Origin: Microbacterium enclense | GTDB lineage: Bacteria > Actinomycetota > Actinomycetes > Actinomycetales > Microbacteriaceae | Length of the DNA stretch: 64,000 bases | Assembly (NCBI RefSeq): GCF_001456955.1 | Contig: NZ_KQ758475.1 | Location: forward strand, 1-64,000 | Direction of reading: 5' to 3' | Shown here: in pieces, positions 1-8,476 of the stretch | Layout: each line of letters starts with the position of its first letter | How positions within the stretch are numbered: position 1 is the first letter of the stretch | The notes under the pieces: model-generated | Database searches by the model: none | What the model was told of the DNA's origin: nothing | The model's input: the letters and a program-made list of their open reading frames with translations, nothing else | Translations under genes and position numbers: made by a program

Positions 1-352
<352 letters not shown>

Positions 353-689
353 AGAAAAAATGCAAACAACACCGGGAAAACGATGCTGCCGCGAGTTTGA
401 AACTGACCAAAGAGATAAATCATTGCTGACTATCCGTTGCCAACCCCCGAAAGGGCTGGTCTTTGATCCAAAGGAATTTCTCGCAGTCCGAAGACCGACG
501 AGGAATAAATTGGCATTTGACAAGTGCACGCTGTTGAGTTCTCAAGGAACGGACGCACCCACAGAAACGATCTCTCGACCGACCCGTGGGGCAGTTCACT
601 TCTAGATGGCCACCGGTGACCCGAACAGCCGGACACAACTCTTGGAAGAGAGTGTTAGCTGAGGGTGTGCGCCGAGTGGCAGGATCCCA
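353..689 (-). other. pre-16S leader of the rRNA operon
   Basis: This stretch has no credible gene. On the minus strand it lies between the promoter near 690-718 and the 16S 5' end. It contains the block TTGAGAACTCAACAGCGTGC (about 528-547), a leader sequence that recurs upstream of 16S and in the 16S-23S spacer of Micrococcales and is thought to take part in antitermination or processing. An A/T-rich stretch (about 346-375) lies just before the mature 5' end. Small open frames across it are spurious. Confidence 0.75.
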
Positions 690-718
690 ACTGTAGACCA
701 GAGAGCGGAAACTCTCAA
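690..718 (-). promoter_or_regulatory. candidate rRNA operon promoter (TTGAGA - 17 bp - TACAGT)
   Basis: On the minus strand a -35 TTGAGA (713-718) and a -10 TACAGT (690-695) are separated by exactly 17 bp, which is good sigma-70-type spacing. It lies about 340 bp upstream of the 16S gene. The -35 falls inside the arm of an inverted repeat (712-721 / 743-752). Other promoters may exist, as rRNA operons often have several. Confidence 0.6.
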
Positions 719-752
719 GTGCTGCTGTCGGGAGTGGTTCACCACTTGAGAG
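712..752. repeat. 10-bp inverted repeat overlapping the rRNA -35 box
   Basis: CTCTCAAGTG (712-721) and CACTTGAGAG (743-752) are perfect inverted copies around a 21-nt spacer. The spacer holds a smaller palindrome, AGTGGT-TC-ACCACT (733-746). Since the left arm contains the rRNA -35 hexamer, this could be a protein-binding site or a duplicated -35 in inverted orientation. Nothing else in 753-905 is recognisable apart from an A/T-rich patch near 797-812. Confidence 0.55.
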
Positions 753-905
753 GACGCGGGGCCTTCCGGCCGCTCCGCTCTCCCCTGTGGGGCGAACAAG
801 TAATAAGTTACGTGCGTTTCGGCATCCGGGCGAATCGAGCCCCATCCCGGGCGTGTCGCGCCGTGACTCCCCCTGCGCCGTGCGGGGTGCCGTGGCGTCC
901 CACTG

Positions 906-2240
906 TCAGGACGCGGCGAAGCGATCCGGTCCGCCCCATCCGCCGACCCAGGCCTCGACGTGCGGTTCGTCGCGAAGCACGTACGCGCCGGTAAGGGTGA
1001 GAGTGCTCTCGGCGAAGCCGACGGGCGTGCCCCACCGCTCGCGTCGACGGCGGGCGCGACGCGACGTCACCCGGCCCAGCGGAGACGCCGCCGGGTCGAT
1101 CAGACGCAGGGCATCGACGTCAGCGTCACCCAGTGAGGCGAGAGCGGCGGTGAGGGGGGCGGCATCCTGGATCACCAGCGGGCTCTCGAGGCGCAACGTC
1201 AGGCGGGCGTCGAGTCCTCCTGCCTCGGTGGCGACGCGGACGCGCGGGTCCGCGCGCACGAGCGGGCTTTGCGCTTCGGTCGGAAGCACCACCGCAGCCA
1301 GGGGGAAGGTCGCAAGGACGGAGTCCACGCACACGAACTCCGCAGACACGCTGAGTCCGGCGGGGATCTCGACCATCAGGTCGGGGGTGGCGGAGAGCAG
1401 CCCGCGTCCGGCGGAACCCGGCACCGGGATCTTCTGCGCGAGCAGCAACGACTGGCGGTTGCCCTCGCGGACGCGGTCGTCGCCCTCTCGCGCCGCCCAA
1501 TCGGGGCCGTCGTGCCACGCGACGGCATCCGGGACGTGAGCGAGCACGGCGCCCGCCTGCCAGGCGCGGTGCGCCCACTCCCAATCCTCTCCCCCGTAGG
1601 ACGAGAACTCCTCGTCGAAGCCTCCGGTCTCGTCGAAGAACGCGCGGGAGCAGGCGAGGACGGCGCTGATGACGTACCGGTACGAACGGTCGTCGGCGCG
1701 CAGGAGGTCGCCGCTGCGCGCATAGGCGTCGCGAAGCCAGGCGGGCTCGGGCAGTTCGTGCGCCGGGCCGGCCTCGGCGACGGGCACGTCGGCATCCACT
1801 CCCCTCAGGTCGGCGTGACGGCGGCGACCCACGGTCACCGCCTCGGTCAGCAGCGCGGGCAGGCGCGAGAGACGGCGCACGTAGGAGGGCTCGGGGGTGG
1901 TGTCGGCGTCGAGGAAGCAGAGCACGTCGCCCGTCGCGGCAGCGGCACCGAGGTTACGGGCGGCCGCGGCGCGGAAGCCGCGGTCCTCCTGCCGGACCAG
2001 GCGGACACCGGTGGGGACCTCCGGCCGCCGGGGGGATCCGTCATCGGCCACGATGACCTCGAGGCGGTCGGCCGGGTGATCCTGCCGCCGCAGCGCGGTG
2101 AGCGTCCGCGCGAGCTCGGCCGGCTGGTCGTAGTGCGTCACGATCACGCTGACCCGCGGGGGTTCCGGCTCGCGATGGGCGACAAGGTCCCACCGGTTGC
2201 CCGGGACCCACGGCATCCGATCGTTCCACCCGACGCTCAT
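906..2240 (-). CDS. family 2 glycosyltransferase
   Basis: About 444 residues. Near the N-terminus the GT-A start PRVSVIVTHYDQPAELARTL is followed by VIVADDGS and then CFLDADTTP, the DXD-type metal and nucleotide-sugar site. FDEEFSSYGGEDWEW is the galactosyltransferase-like C-terminal motif of this clan. The C-terminal ~190 residues look like a beta-rich extension. ATG at 2240 is chosen because it forms an ATGA overlap with the stop of the upstream glycosyltransferase; the open frame extends further upstream without support. Last gene of a three-gene minus-strand operon (3229-4170, 2237-3232, this one). Probably adds a sugar to a cell-envelope glycan; donor and acceptor cannot be read from sequence. 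Confidence 0.85.
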   Translation of the reverse strand: MSVGWNDRMPWVPGNRWDLVAHREPEPPRVSVIVTHYDQPAELARTLTALRRQDHPADRLEVIVADDGSPRRPEVPTGVRLVRQEDRGFRAAAARNLGAAAATGDVLCFLDADTTPEPSYVRRLSRLPALLTEAVTVGRRRHADLRGVDADVPVAEAGPAHELPEPAWLRDAYARSGDLLRADDRSYRYVISAVLACSRAFFDETGGFDEEFSSYGGEDWEWAHRAWQAGAVLAHVPDAVAWHDGPDWAAREGDDRVREGNRQSLLLAQKIPVPGSAGRGLLSATPDLMVEIPAGLSVSAEFVCVDSVLATFPLAAVVLPTEAQSPLVRADPRVRVATEAGGLDARLTLRLESPLVIQDAAPLTAALASLGDADVDALRLIDPAASPLGRVTSRRARRRRERWGTPVGFAESTLTLTGAYVLRDEPHVEAWVGGWGGPDRFAAS

Positions 2241-3232
2241 CGGAAGACCTCCGCCCACCACCGGAGGTACGCGCGGGCCGCGTCGACACGACCGAACGGC
2301 ACCGGGTCGAGGCCGTGCCACGCGCGTGCCGCATCGACCCGCGCCGCGGCGACCTCCCCGGCCAGGGCGTCGGGCTCGACCACGCGGAGGGCGCCCGGGC
2401 GCAGCGCGACCATCTCATCGACGTAGCGATTGCGCACGGCGAGGGGCCGGCGGCCCCAACCGATCCACGATGCCAGCGAACCCGACGCCGACACGTGGCG
2501 GTGGGCGATCACCGGCACCGCGACTCGACGGGCGCGAGCGATCATCTCGGGCTCGTCGAGCCACCCCGTCACCTCGACGGTCACACCGGCGTCGTCGGCG
2601 CGACGGACGAAGGCGTCGAGGTCGGCGGCGTGCCCGTCGGAAGCGCGACCGAGGACGGTGAGACGGCTCATGCCCGCCGCGACGGTGGCGGCGAGCGCTT
2701 CGTCGTGCCCCTTGCCGGGGTAGAAGAATCCGAGCACGCCGACCGCGTCATCGTGCGGGGCGGATGCCGAGGGCGGGACGGTCTCGACCGGGAGCGGGAC
2801 GACGGCGACCGGGCCGTCCCAGACCCCCTCTTCGCGCAGCAATTCCCGCTCGTGGGCGCTGTTGACGGCGACGGCGCGGGCGGAGGCGGTGACAGCACGG
2901 TAGAACGCCTGTCGGCGTGGGCGGTTGCGCTCTCCGTCGGACGCCTGCGGGACGTCGTGCAGGGTCACCGTCACCGGGTGCCTGTGCGCGAGCGCCACGA
3001 CGGCGCGGCCCGCCTCTTCCGGCGACGCCCCCCAAAGCCGATCGGTGACGTGCGCGTGCAGCGGCGTTCCCGCGGGGAGATCAGCGAGCGCGTCCGGCGT
3101 CGTCACGCGCACGTCCGGTCGCTGCCGGGCGACCTCGGCCGCGACTTCGCGGGCGTAGACGGCGACGCCGTGGGGCCCGGGGTGCACCAGGAGCACCGGC
3201 GGGACGGCATCCGGAATCGGGCGCTCGGTCAT
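2237..3232 (-). CDS. GT-B fold glycosyltransferase (family 4-like)
   Basis: 331 residues. The N-terminal half starts with PVLLVHPGPHGVAVYAREVA, a Rossmann-type first strand with the glycine/histidine loop usual in GT4 enzymes. The C-terminal half has VGVLGFFYPGKGHDEALAA, matching the donor-binding domain of retaining glycosyltransferases, and a late SLASWIGWGRRPLAVRN segment where GT4 proteins carry the E-x7-E region. A clear E-x7-E is not seen, so activity could be atypical. The start at 3232 gives an ATGA overlap with the upstream gene, and its stop overlaps the next start, so the three genes are translationally coupled. Likely cell-envelope polysaccharide assembly. Confidence 0.75.
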   Translation of the reverse strand: MTERPIPDAVPPVLLVHPGPHGVAVYAREVAAEVARQRPDVRVTTPDALADLPAGTPLHAHVTDRLWGASPEEAGRAVVALAHRHPVTVTLHDVPQASDGERNRPRRQAFYRAVTASARAVAVNSAHERELLREEGVWDGPVAVVPLPVETVPPSASAPHDDAVGVLGFFYPGKGHDEALAATVAAGMSRLTVLGRASDGHAADLDAFVRRADDAGVTVEVTGWLDEPEMIARARRVAVPVIAHRHVSASGSLASWIGWGRRPLAVRNRYVDEMVALRPGALRVVEPDALAGEVAAARVDAARAWHGLDPVPFGRVDAARAYLRWWAEVFR

Positions 3233-4170
3233 GCGGCGCCCGCCCAGGTGCCCAGGAGCGGCTCCATGCGCTCGACGACCGCGGCGAGCAGGGCGGGTCG
3301 TTCGGCGTAGTACGCCAGGTGCGCCTCGCGGACGTCGGCTGCGGAGAGGGTCTCGCCCGCGACGATCCAGTCGGGGCGGGGCGCGGCATCCAGGTTCCAC
3401 GCATCGACGACCCACGACTCCAGCGGGGCGCGGACGCCGGCGAGGATCGGGCGGCCGGGATCGACGACGCGGCCGGGCGCGCCGAGAGCGGCGACCAGAC
3501 GCTCGCCGAGCGGGAGGAACAGGGCGTTCCCGGGGTGGTTCACCGTGCGGGCGAGGTCTTCTACGACGGGAGCGAAGAGATCGGATGCCGCGATGTCGAT
3601 ACCGAGGGTCTCGCGGCGGCGGAGTTCTGCGACCGAAGCGTCGGCGATCGCGTGCACGGCGGCGGGCGGCAGCTCGGCAGGGACGGGGGTGCCGGCGGCC
3701 TGGGCGACGGTGCGCACGTCGTGGTAGTCCACCAGGGGCGGGTCCTCGGGGAACGCGGGCAGGCGCAGCACCGCCTGGAACGGCTGCAGACCCGCGAAGC
3801 GGACGGCCGGAACGGTGACGACGCGGGCCGTGGTGGGCAGCGACGCGCGCAGCTGGGCCGTGCCGAGCGGGAGGCCGCGGTAGTCGTCGCGGATCGGTTG
3901 GACGACCAGGAACGAGGCCCTCGCGAGGAGCTCGTGCAGACGCCGTGCGTCGTCGGCCGTGAGCTCGTGGACGGCAGGGACGCGTATGGCGGGAAGGGCG
4001 TCGGATGCGATCACCAGCCGAAGTGATTCTGCTTGGCAATTGCCCACGACCAGGCCGAAATTCTGGGGCAACGGCGTCAGGCCGAAGAATTGGCCGTAGT
4101 GCCGACGTCGCGCTATCACCGCCTCGCCGTGGTCCGCAAGGCTTCCCAGCCGCTCACTCTCGCCGCCCAT
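3229..4170 (-). CDS. WcbI-like polysaccharide biosynthesis protein
   Basis: About 313 residues. The motif VVGNCQAESLR near residue 40 is the signature of the WcbI family, a capsule-biosynthesis protein with a GDSL-like fold first described in Burkholderia and proposed to modify capsular sugars, possibly by acetyl transfer. No signal peptide is seen. The start chosen (ATG 4170) gives the MGGESERLG N-terminus; an upstream ATG near 4222 (MQRGGWDD) is an alternative. First gene of the minus-strand operon and divergent from the plus-strand glycosyltransferase operon. Between five glycosyltransferases it plausibly decorates the same glycan. Family assignment is fair; the reaction is unproven. Confidence 0.72.
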   Translation of the reverse strand: MGGESERLGSLADHGEAVIARRRHYGQFFGLTPLPQNFGLVVGNCQAESLRLVIASDALPAIRVPAVHELTADDARRLHELLARASFLVVQPIRDDYRGLPLGTAQLRASLPTTARVVTVPAVRFAGLQPFQAVLRLPAFPEDPPLVDYHDVRTVAQAAGTPVPAELPPAAVHAIADASVAELRRRETLGIDIAASDLFAPVVEDLARTVNHPGNALFLPLGERLVAALGAPGRVVDPGRPILAGVRAPLESWVVDAWNLDAAPRPDWIVAGETLSAADVREAHLAYYAERPALLAAVVERMEPLLGTWAGAA

Positions 4171-4287
4171 GATGTGAAGGTATCCGTCGGTGTCATCGTC
4201 GTCCCAACCGCCCCGTTGCATTGCGATGTGCCTGGCGATGCGGTACGCGCACGCCATGGCCACATCACCGCACGAGGAGGAAAGAAG

Positions 4288-5379
4288 ATCGTCGCCACCA
4301 CCGTTCCCCCGGTTCGCATCGCCGCGGTGCCCTCGAACCACCCCTATGTCGCGGCCATCGCCGATCCCCGTCGCGTGACCCTCCTCGCCGACCCCCCGCC
4401 GCCGGGTGCTCCCAGCGGCCAGTGGTGGCCGCCGCAGGTGCTGCTGCCCGAGTGGCTCGAAGCGCACGCCGACGACTTCGACCTGGTCCACGTGCATTTC
4501 GGTATCGAGTCCTACGGCCCTGACGAGCTGCGGGCGACGGCGGCGACGCTGCACCGCCTCGGCCGGCCTCTGGTCTACACCGTGCACGATCTCGAGAACC
4601 CGCAGCTGAGCGCGCAGGATGAGCATCGCGCGTCGGTCGCCGTCCTGGCCGCAGCCGCCGACGAGCTGATCGCCCTCACCGGCACCGCCGCGACCGCCGT
4701 CGAGGCGATCGCCCATCGACCCGTGACCGTGATCGCGCACCCGACGCTGCTCGACGACACGGTGCGCCCCGCGGGCATCGCCCACGACACCGTGCGCGTG
4801 GGGGTGCACCTGCGCGACCTCCGACCGAACATCGACGGCGTCGGAACGGCCGCCACCCTCGTGCGGGCCATCGCCGACCTGCGTGCCCAGGGTGCGCGCA
4901 TCGAGGCCGTCGTGCGGATGAACGAGCGGGTCCGCGACGCGGAGGCAGCGGCATCCATCGACCTTCTCGTCGAGGGGGCCGACGGCGTCACGTGCGAGCG
5001 CGGCGCCCGCCTCGACGACGACGCGCTGGCCGCATGGCTCGCCGATCTCGACGCGTGCGTGCTCCCCTATCGTCACGGCACCCAGTCCGGCTGGGCCGAG
5101 CTCTGCTACGACCTCGCGGTGCCGATCGTAAGCACGCGGATCGGACACATCGCGGCGCAGCATCCGAACGACTTCCACTCCTTCGACGTCGGCGACCCGG
5201 TCTCGCTCGCCCGGGCGATCGTGGATGCCACCGGCCCGGCGTGGACGGCTCCGGGATCGACGGCTCGTGCGGCCGAGGTGGACCGGCGACGGGCGGAGCG
5301 CCGTGCCGAGCTCGACGCCGTGCGCGCGGCGCATCTCGAGGTGTATCGCCGGGCGCTGTCGAGCGAGGTGGCCGCGTGA
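4288..5379 (+). CDS. glycosyltransferase (GT-B fold) with no canonical start at the RBS
   Basis: About 363 residues from the position used here. It shows a Rossmann-type N-terminal domain (VRIAAVPSNHPYVAAI, FDLVHVHFG, PLVYTVHDLEN) and a C-terminal domain with a late LDACVLPYRHGTQSG and GWAELCYDLAVPIVST, typical of GT4-like donor domains. The start is a real problem. GAGGAGG at 4274-4280 is an excellent ribosome-binding site, but the codon 7 nt downstream is ATC (4288), and the frame has no ATG, GTG or TTG near it. In-frame alternatives are GTG 4228, upstream of the RBS, and GTG 4327, which removes the first beta strand. First gene of a four-gene plus-strand operon; its TGA overlaps the next GTG. 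Confidence 0.75.
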   Translation: MVATTVPPVRIAAVPSNHPYVAAIADPRRVTLLADPPPPGAPSGQWWPPQVLLPEWLEAHADDFDLVHVHFGIESYGPDELRATAATLHRLGRPLVYTVHDLENPQLSAQDEHRASVAVLAAAADELIALTGTAATAVEAIAHRPVTVIAHPTLLDDTVRPAGIAHDTVRVGVHLRDLRPNIDGVGTAATLVRAIADLRAQGARIEAVVRMNERVRDAEAAASIDLLVEGADGVTCERGARLDDDALAAWLADLDACVLPYRHGTQSGWAELCYDLAVPIVSTRIGHIAAQHPNDFHSFDVGDPVSLARAIVDATGPAWTAPGSTARAAEVDRRRAERRAELDAVRAAHLEVYRRALSSEVAA

Positions 5380-6512
5380 TCCGCGGTGCGCGTCCGCTGC
5401 GGGTGCTCGTCGTCGCCCCCTCGCGCTACCCGCTGCGCCAGCCCCACGCCGGCGGCCTCGAGGCGTGCGTCTGGGATCGTGTGCGGTGGTTGCGTGCCCG
5501 CGGCCACGAGGTGACGCTGTGCGCGGCGGAGGGATCGGACTTCCTCGGCGACGCGCCCGAGTTCCGCCTCCCCGTGCCCGAGTGGACCCGGCCCGAGGAT
5601 TCGTCGGACACCGAGTACCCGGAGGGGTACGCCGCCGCCGTGGATTCCGCTTACGACGCAGCCCTCGACCGGCTGGTCGCCGACCGGCACCTGTACGACG
5701 TCGTCGACAACCACAGCCTCAACCCGGCTCCGATCCGGTGGAGCCGAGCGGCCGGCATCCCGGTCGTCACGACCCTGCACACACCACCGCTCGAGCCGAT
5801 GCTGGAGGCGGCGTCGGAGGTGCGCGACAGCCCGCACCGCTTCGTCGCGGTGAGCCAGGCGACGGCACGTGCGTGGTCGGTGGAAGGGGTGGACGCCTTC
5901 GTCTTCCCGAACGGCATCGACACCGACCAGTGGACGCGCGGCGACGGCGGGTCGTCGTGGGTGTGGTCGGGGCGCGTCGTGCCCGAGAAGGCGCCGCACC
6001 TGGCCATCGAGGCCGCCCGCTCGGCCGGTGCGCACATCGTGCTGGCGGGTCGCATCGGCGACGTCGACTACTTCGAGCAGGAGATCGTGCCGCGCCTCGG
6101 CGCGCACGCGCGTTACGTCGGCCCGCTGCGCCAACCCGATCTCTGCCGGCTGGTGGGATCGTCGGCCGTCGCGCTGGTGACCCCGATGTGGGAGGAGCCG
6201 TTCGGGCTCGTCATCGCCGAGGCGCTCGCAACGGGAACGCCCGTCGCCGCCTTCGACATCGGAGGGGTGTCGGAGGTGCTGGCCGGGATGCCGGGCGCGG
6301 CGACGGTCATGCCCGGTGACGTCGTGGCGCTCGGGGAGGCGGCTGCACAGCTCGCCGCGGAGGGCGCGCGCGAGCCGCTCACCCGCGTGTGGACGCGTCG
6401 GGCGGCCGTGCGCCAGCACTCCCTCGCCCAGCGCTACCGCGAGGTCGAACGCGTGCTCGCGCACACCGCTCAGCCCGTCGCCGCACGTCGCGTGCCGGCG
6501 GTGTCGTGGTGA
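5376..6512 (+). CDS. family 4 glycosyltransferase
   Basis: 378 residues. N-terminal glycine-rich loop in RYPLRQPHAGGLEACVWDRV, then the second-domain strand WVWSGRVVPEKAPHLAIEAA, which is the GT4 donor-binding pattern, and the E-x7-E region MWEEPFGLVIAEALATGTPV near residue 275. This is the clearest retaining GT4 of the cluster. GTG 5376 is used because GTGA overlaps the stop of the upstream gene, and its own TGA overlaps the next GTG in the same way. No membrane segment or signal is visible, so it acts in the cytoplasm on a nucleotide sugar. Substrate unknown. Confidence 0.85.
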   Translation: MIRGARPLRVLVVAPSRYPLRQPHAGGLEACVWDRVRWLRARGHEVTLCAAEGSDFLGDAPEFRLPVPEWTRPEDSSDTEYPEGYAAAVDSAYDAALDRLVADRHLYDVVDNHSLNPAPIRWSRAAGIPVVTTLHTPPLEPMLEAASEVRDSPHRFVAVSQATARAWSVEGVDAFVFPNGIDTDQWTRGDGGSSWVWSGRVVPEKAPHLAIEAARSAGAHIVLAGRIGDVDYFEQEIVPRLGAHARYVGPLRQPDLCRLVGSSAVALVTPMWEEPFGLVIAEALATGTPVAAFDIGGVSEVLAGMPGAATVMPGDVVALGEAAAQLAAEGAREPLTRVWTRRAAVRQHSLAQRYREVERVLAHTAQPVAARRVPAVSW

Positions 6513-7513
6513 TCGGCTGGTACGTCCACCACCACGGCTTCGGCCATGTCTCGCGGTTCCTCGCGGTGCAGCCGCACCTGCGCGCGCCCGTGATCGCGTT
6601 CTCGTCGATGCCCCGGCCGGCCGCTCTCGCCGGAGACGTGGAGTGGGTGCCGTTGCCGCCGGACGCCGACACGTTCGAGGGGCCGGACGGGCGGCCGATC
6701 GACCCGCGGGCCGCCGATCCGACCGTGCGCGGTCACCTGCACTGGGCGCCCCACGGACACCCCGGGCACCGGGCGCGGCTCGCCGCGATCGCCGCGGCGG
6801 CCGTGGAACGCGGGCTGGAGACCTTCGTCGTCGACGTCAGCGCCGAGGTCGTCGCGTTCGCGCGTCTGCTCGGTCTGCGCACGATCGCGGTCACGCAACC
6901 CGGGGCACGGGTCGACCCCGCGCATGTGCTCGCCTACGACCTGGCCGACCGCATCGTCGCGCCGTGGCCGGAGGGCGCCGTGCCTGCACCGGGCCTGTCG
7001 CCCCACGGCGATCGCGTGACGTGGACGGGCGGGATCTCGCGCTTCGACGGGCGAGACGCGTCGGGTCCGGCGGACGGCCGGCACGCGCTGCTGCTCGGGC
7101 GCGTGCTGCGGCCCGGCGTGCGCGACGAGGTCGACCGGCTCCTGCGCACGCGGGGCTGGACCGTGACGTCCGTGGGACACGACGACGCGTCGCGCGTCGA
7201 CGACCCCTGGCCGCTGCTGACCCGCAGCACGGTGGTCGTCAGCGCGGCGGGACAGAACAGCGTGGCCGACCTCGCGGCATCCGGAGCCCGCGCCGTCGTC
7301 ATCGCGCAGGATCGGCCCTTCGACGAACAGCACGCCACCGCCGACGCCCTCGCCGCGTGGGGTCTCGCGCGTCAGGCGCCGGAGGACGTCTCGGCCCCGG
7401 ACCTGGTCGCTCTGATCGAACGGGCGGCCGCCGACGCACCGGACTGGACGCGGTGGCGGGTCGCGGGCGCGGCCCGGCGCATGGCCGACGCGATCGAGGG
7501 GACACCGTCGTGA
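6509..7513 (+). CDS. MurG/UGT-like glycosyltransferase
   Basis: About 334 residues. It starts IGWYVHHHGFGHVSRFLAV, a GT28/GT1-like N-terminal loop in which GxGHxxR binds the acceptor side. Near the C-terminus it has STVVVSAAGQNSVADLAASGA, the equivalent of the H/S-x-G-x-N/x-S-x-x-D/E donor-binding region of MurG-type enzymes. The ARAVVIAQDRPFDEQHATADAL segment is also usual there. GTG 6509 overlaps the preceding TGA (GTGA); GTG 6506 is equally possible. It sits inside the coupled plus-strand operon, so it likely works on the same envelope glycan as its neighbours. Confidence 0.8.
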   Translation: MIGWYVHHHGFGHVSRFLAVQPHLRAPVIAFSSMPRPAALAGDVEWVPLPPDADTFEGPDGRPIDPRAADPTVRGHLHWAPHGHPGHRARLAAIAAAAVERGLETFVVDVSAEVVAFARLLGLRTIAVTQPGARVDPAHVLAYDLADRIVAPWPEGAVPAPGLSPHGDRVTWTGGISRFDGRDASGPADGRHALLLGRVLRPGVRDEVDRLLRTRGWTVTSVGHDDASRVDDPWPLLTRSTVVVSAAGQNSVADLAASGARAVVIAQDRPFDEQHATADALAAWGLARQAPEDVSAPDLVALIERAAADAPDWTRWRVAGAARRMADAIEGTPS

Positions 7514-8322
7514 GGACCGCCGTCATCACCGTCGCCTCGTCCGCGCGACGCGAGCACCTCGACCGTCAGCGGCGCATGCTCGCCGAGGTGGCGGGTGACA
7601 TCGTGCGGGTGGAGGCCTGGCTCGACGAGACGCTGCCGGATGGCATCCGGGATGCCGACACCGTCACGCTGCACGTGCCGCCGGGGCCCCACGGATTCCG
7701 CGTCGGCGAGGGGCGCAATCGGGCGGCGGAGGCCGCGATGACCGCGGGCGCGGAGCTGCTGGTGTTCCTCGACGTGGATTGCTTGCCCGGGCCCGACCTG
7801 CTGACCGGGTACCGCGCTGCGGCGGACGCGCGTCCGGGGGCGTTGCTCGCCGGCGCCGTCACGTACCTCGCGAGCGTGCAGCGGCCAGAAAGCGCCTCCG
7901 ACCTGCCGTTCCTCACCCGTCCGCACCGGGCGCGTCCGGCACTTCCCGTCGGCGGGACGCGGGCCGCGACACCGGCCGAGTACGACCTGTTCTGGTCGCT
8001 GTCGTTCGCCGTGACGCCTGCCACGTGGAACCGCATCGGCGGTTTCCATCCCGGCTACGAGGGCTATGGCGCCGAGGACACCGACCTCGGTTGGACGGCC
8101 CGCGCCCGGAGCGTCGAGATGCGGTGGATCGGCGGAGCGGATGCCTACCACCAGTGGCATCCGGTGTCGTCTCCACCGTGGCAGCACCTCGACGACATCC
8201 TGCGCAACGGCGCCGCGTTCTTCGAGCGGTGGGGCGAGTGGCCCATGGGCGGGTGGCTCGAGGCCTTCGCCGCGGCCGGGGCGATCGAACGGCGCGGCGA
8301 CGGATGGGTGCGGGTGCGCTGA
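7510..8322 (+). CDS. family 2 glycosyltransferase with galactosyltransferase-type C-terminus
   Basis: 270 residues. LLVFLDVDCLPGPDLL (about residues 79-94) holds the DXD motif, and FHPGYEGYGAEDTDLGWTAR (about 180-199) is the C-terminal galactosyltransferase-clan motif with the catalytic E-D pair. The first strand TAVITVASSARREHL is like those of processive-chain extenders. GTG 7510 overlaps the stop of 6509-7513. Last gene of the plus-strand operon; a strong hairpin at 8432-8470 follows. Similar in design to the 906-2240 enzyme on the other arm of the cluster. Confidence 0.83.
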   Translation: MRTAVITVASSARREHLDRQRRMLAEVAGDIVRVEAWLDETLPDGIRDADTVTLHVPPGPHGFRVGEGRNRAAEAAMTAGAELLVFLDVDCLPGPDLLTGYRAAADARPGALLAGAVTYLASVQRPESASDLPFLTRPHRARPALPVGGTRAATPAEYDLFWSLSFAVTPATWNRIGGFHPGYEGYGAEDTDLGWTARARSVEMRWIGGADAYHQWHPVSSPPWQHLDDILRNGAAFFERWGEWPMGGWLEAFAAAGAIERRGDGWVRVR

Positions 8323-8431
8323 AGGTGTGACGGCCCCGTCATCGGTCGGAACGGGGTCGGCGGGATGCGGCGAGCGTCCGGGGCGATGCCGAGCGGACGG
8401 CGTGCCGGACGCTCGAGGGGGTTGCGGGGCG

Positions 8432-8470
8432 CGACGAAGCCCCGACGCGAGCTGCGCCGGGGCTTCGTCG
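8432..8470. terminator. bidirectional terminator between convergent operons
   Basis: CGACGAAGCCCCG (8432-8444) pairs perfectly with CGGGGCTTCGTCG (8458-8470) around a 13-nt loop. It lies between the ends of the glycosyltransferase operon and the GH13 gene and ends 6 nt before the GH13 stop. No U-tract follows, which is normal for high-GC actinobacteria. Confidence 0.8.
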
Positions 8471-8476
8471 AGGCGG

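Noticed and set aside
787..1539. 250-codon plus-strand frame beside the rRNA promoter
   Set aside because: Antisense to the glycosyltransferase at 906-2240 with low-complexity Ser/Arg/Ala content and no motif.
3229..5334. N-terminal extension of the WcbI-like gene to 701 codons
   Set aside because: The added part is antisense to the 4288-5379 glycosyltransferase and has no family resemblance.
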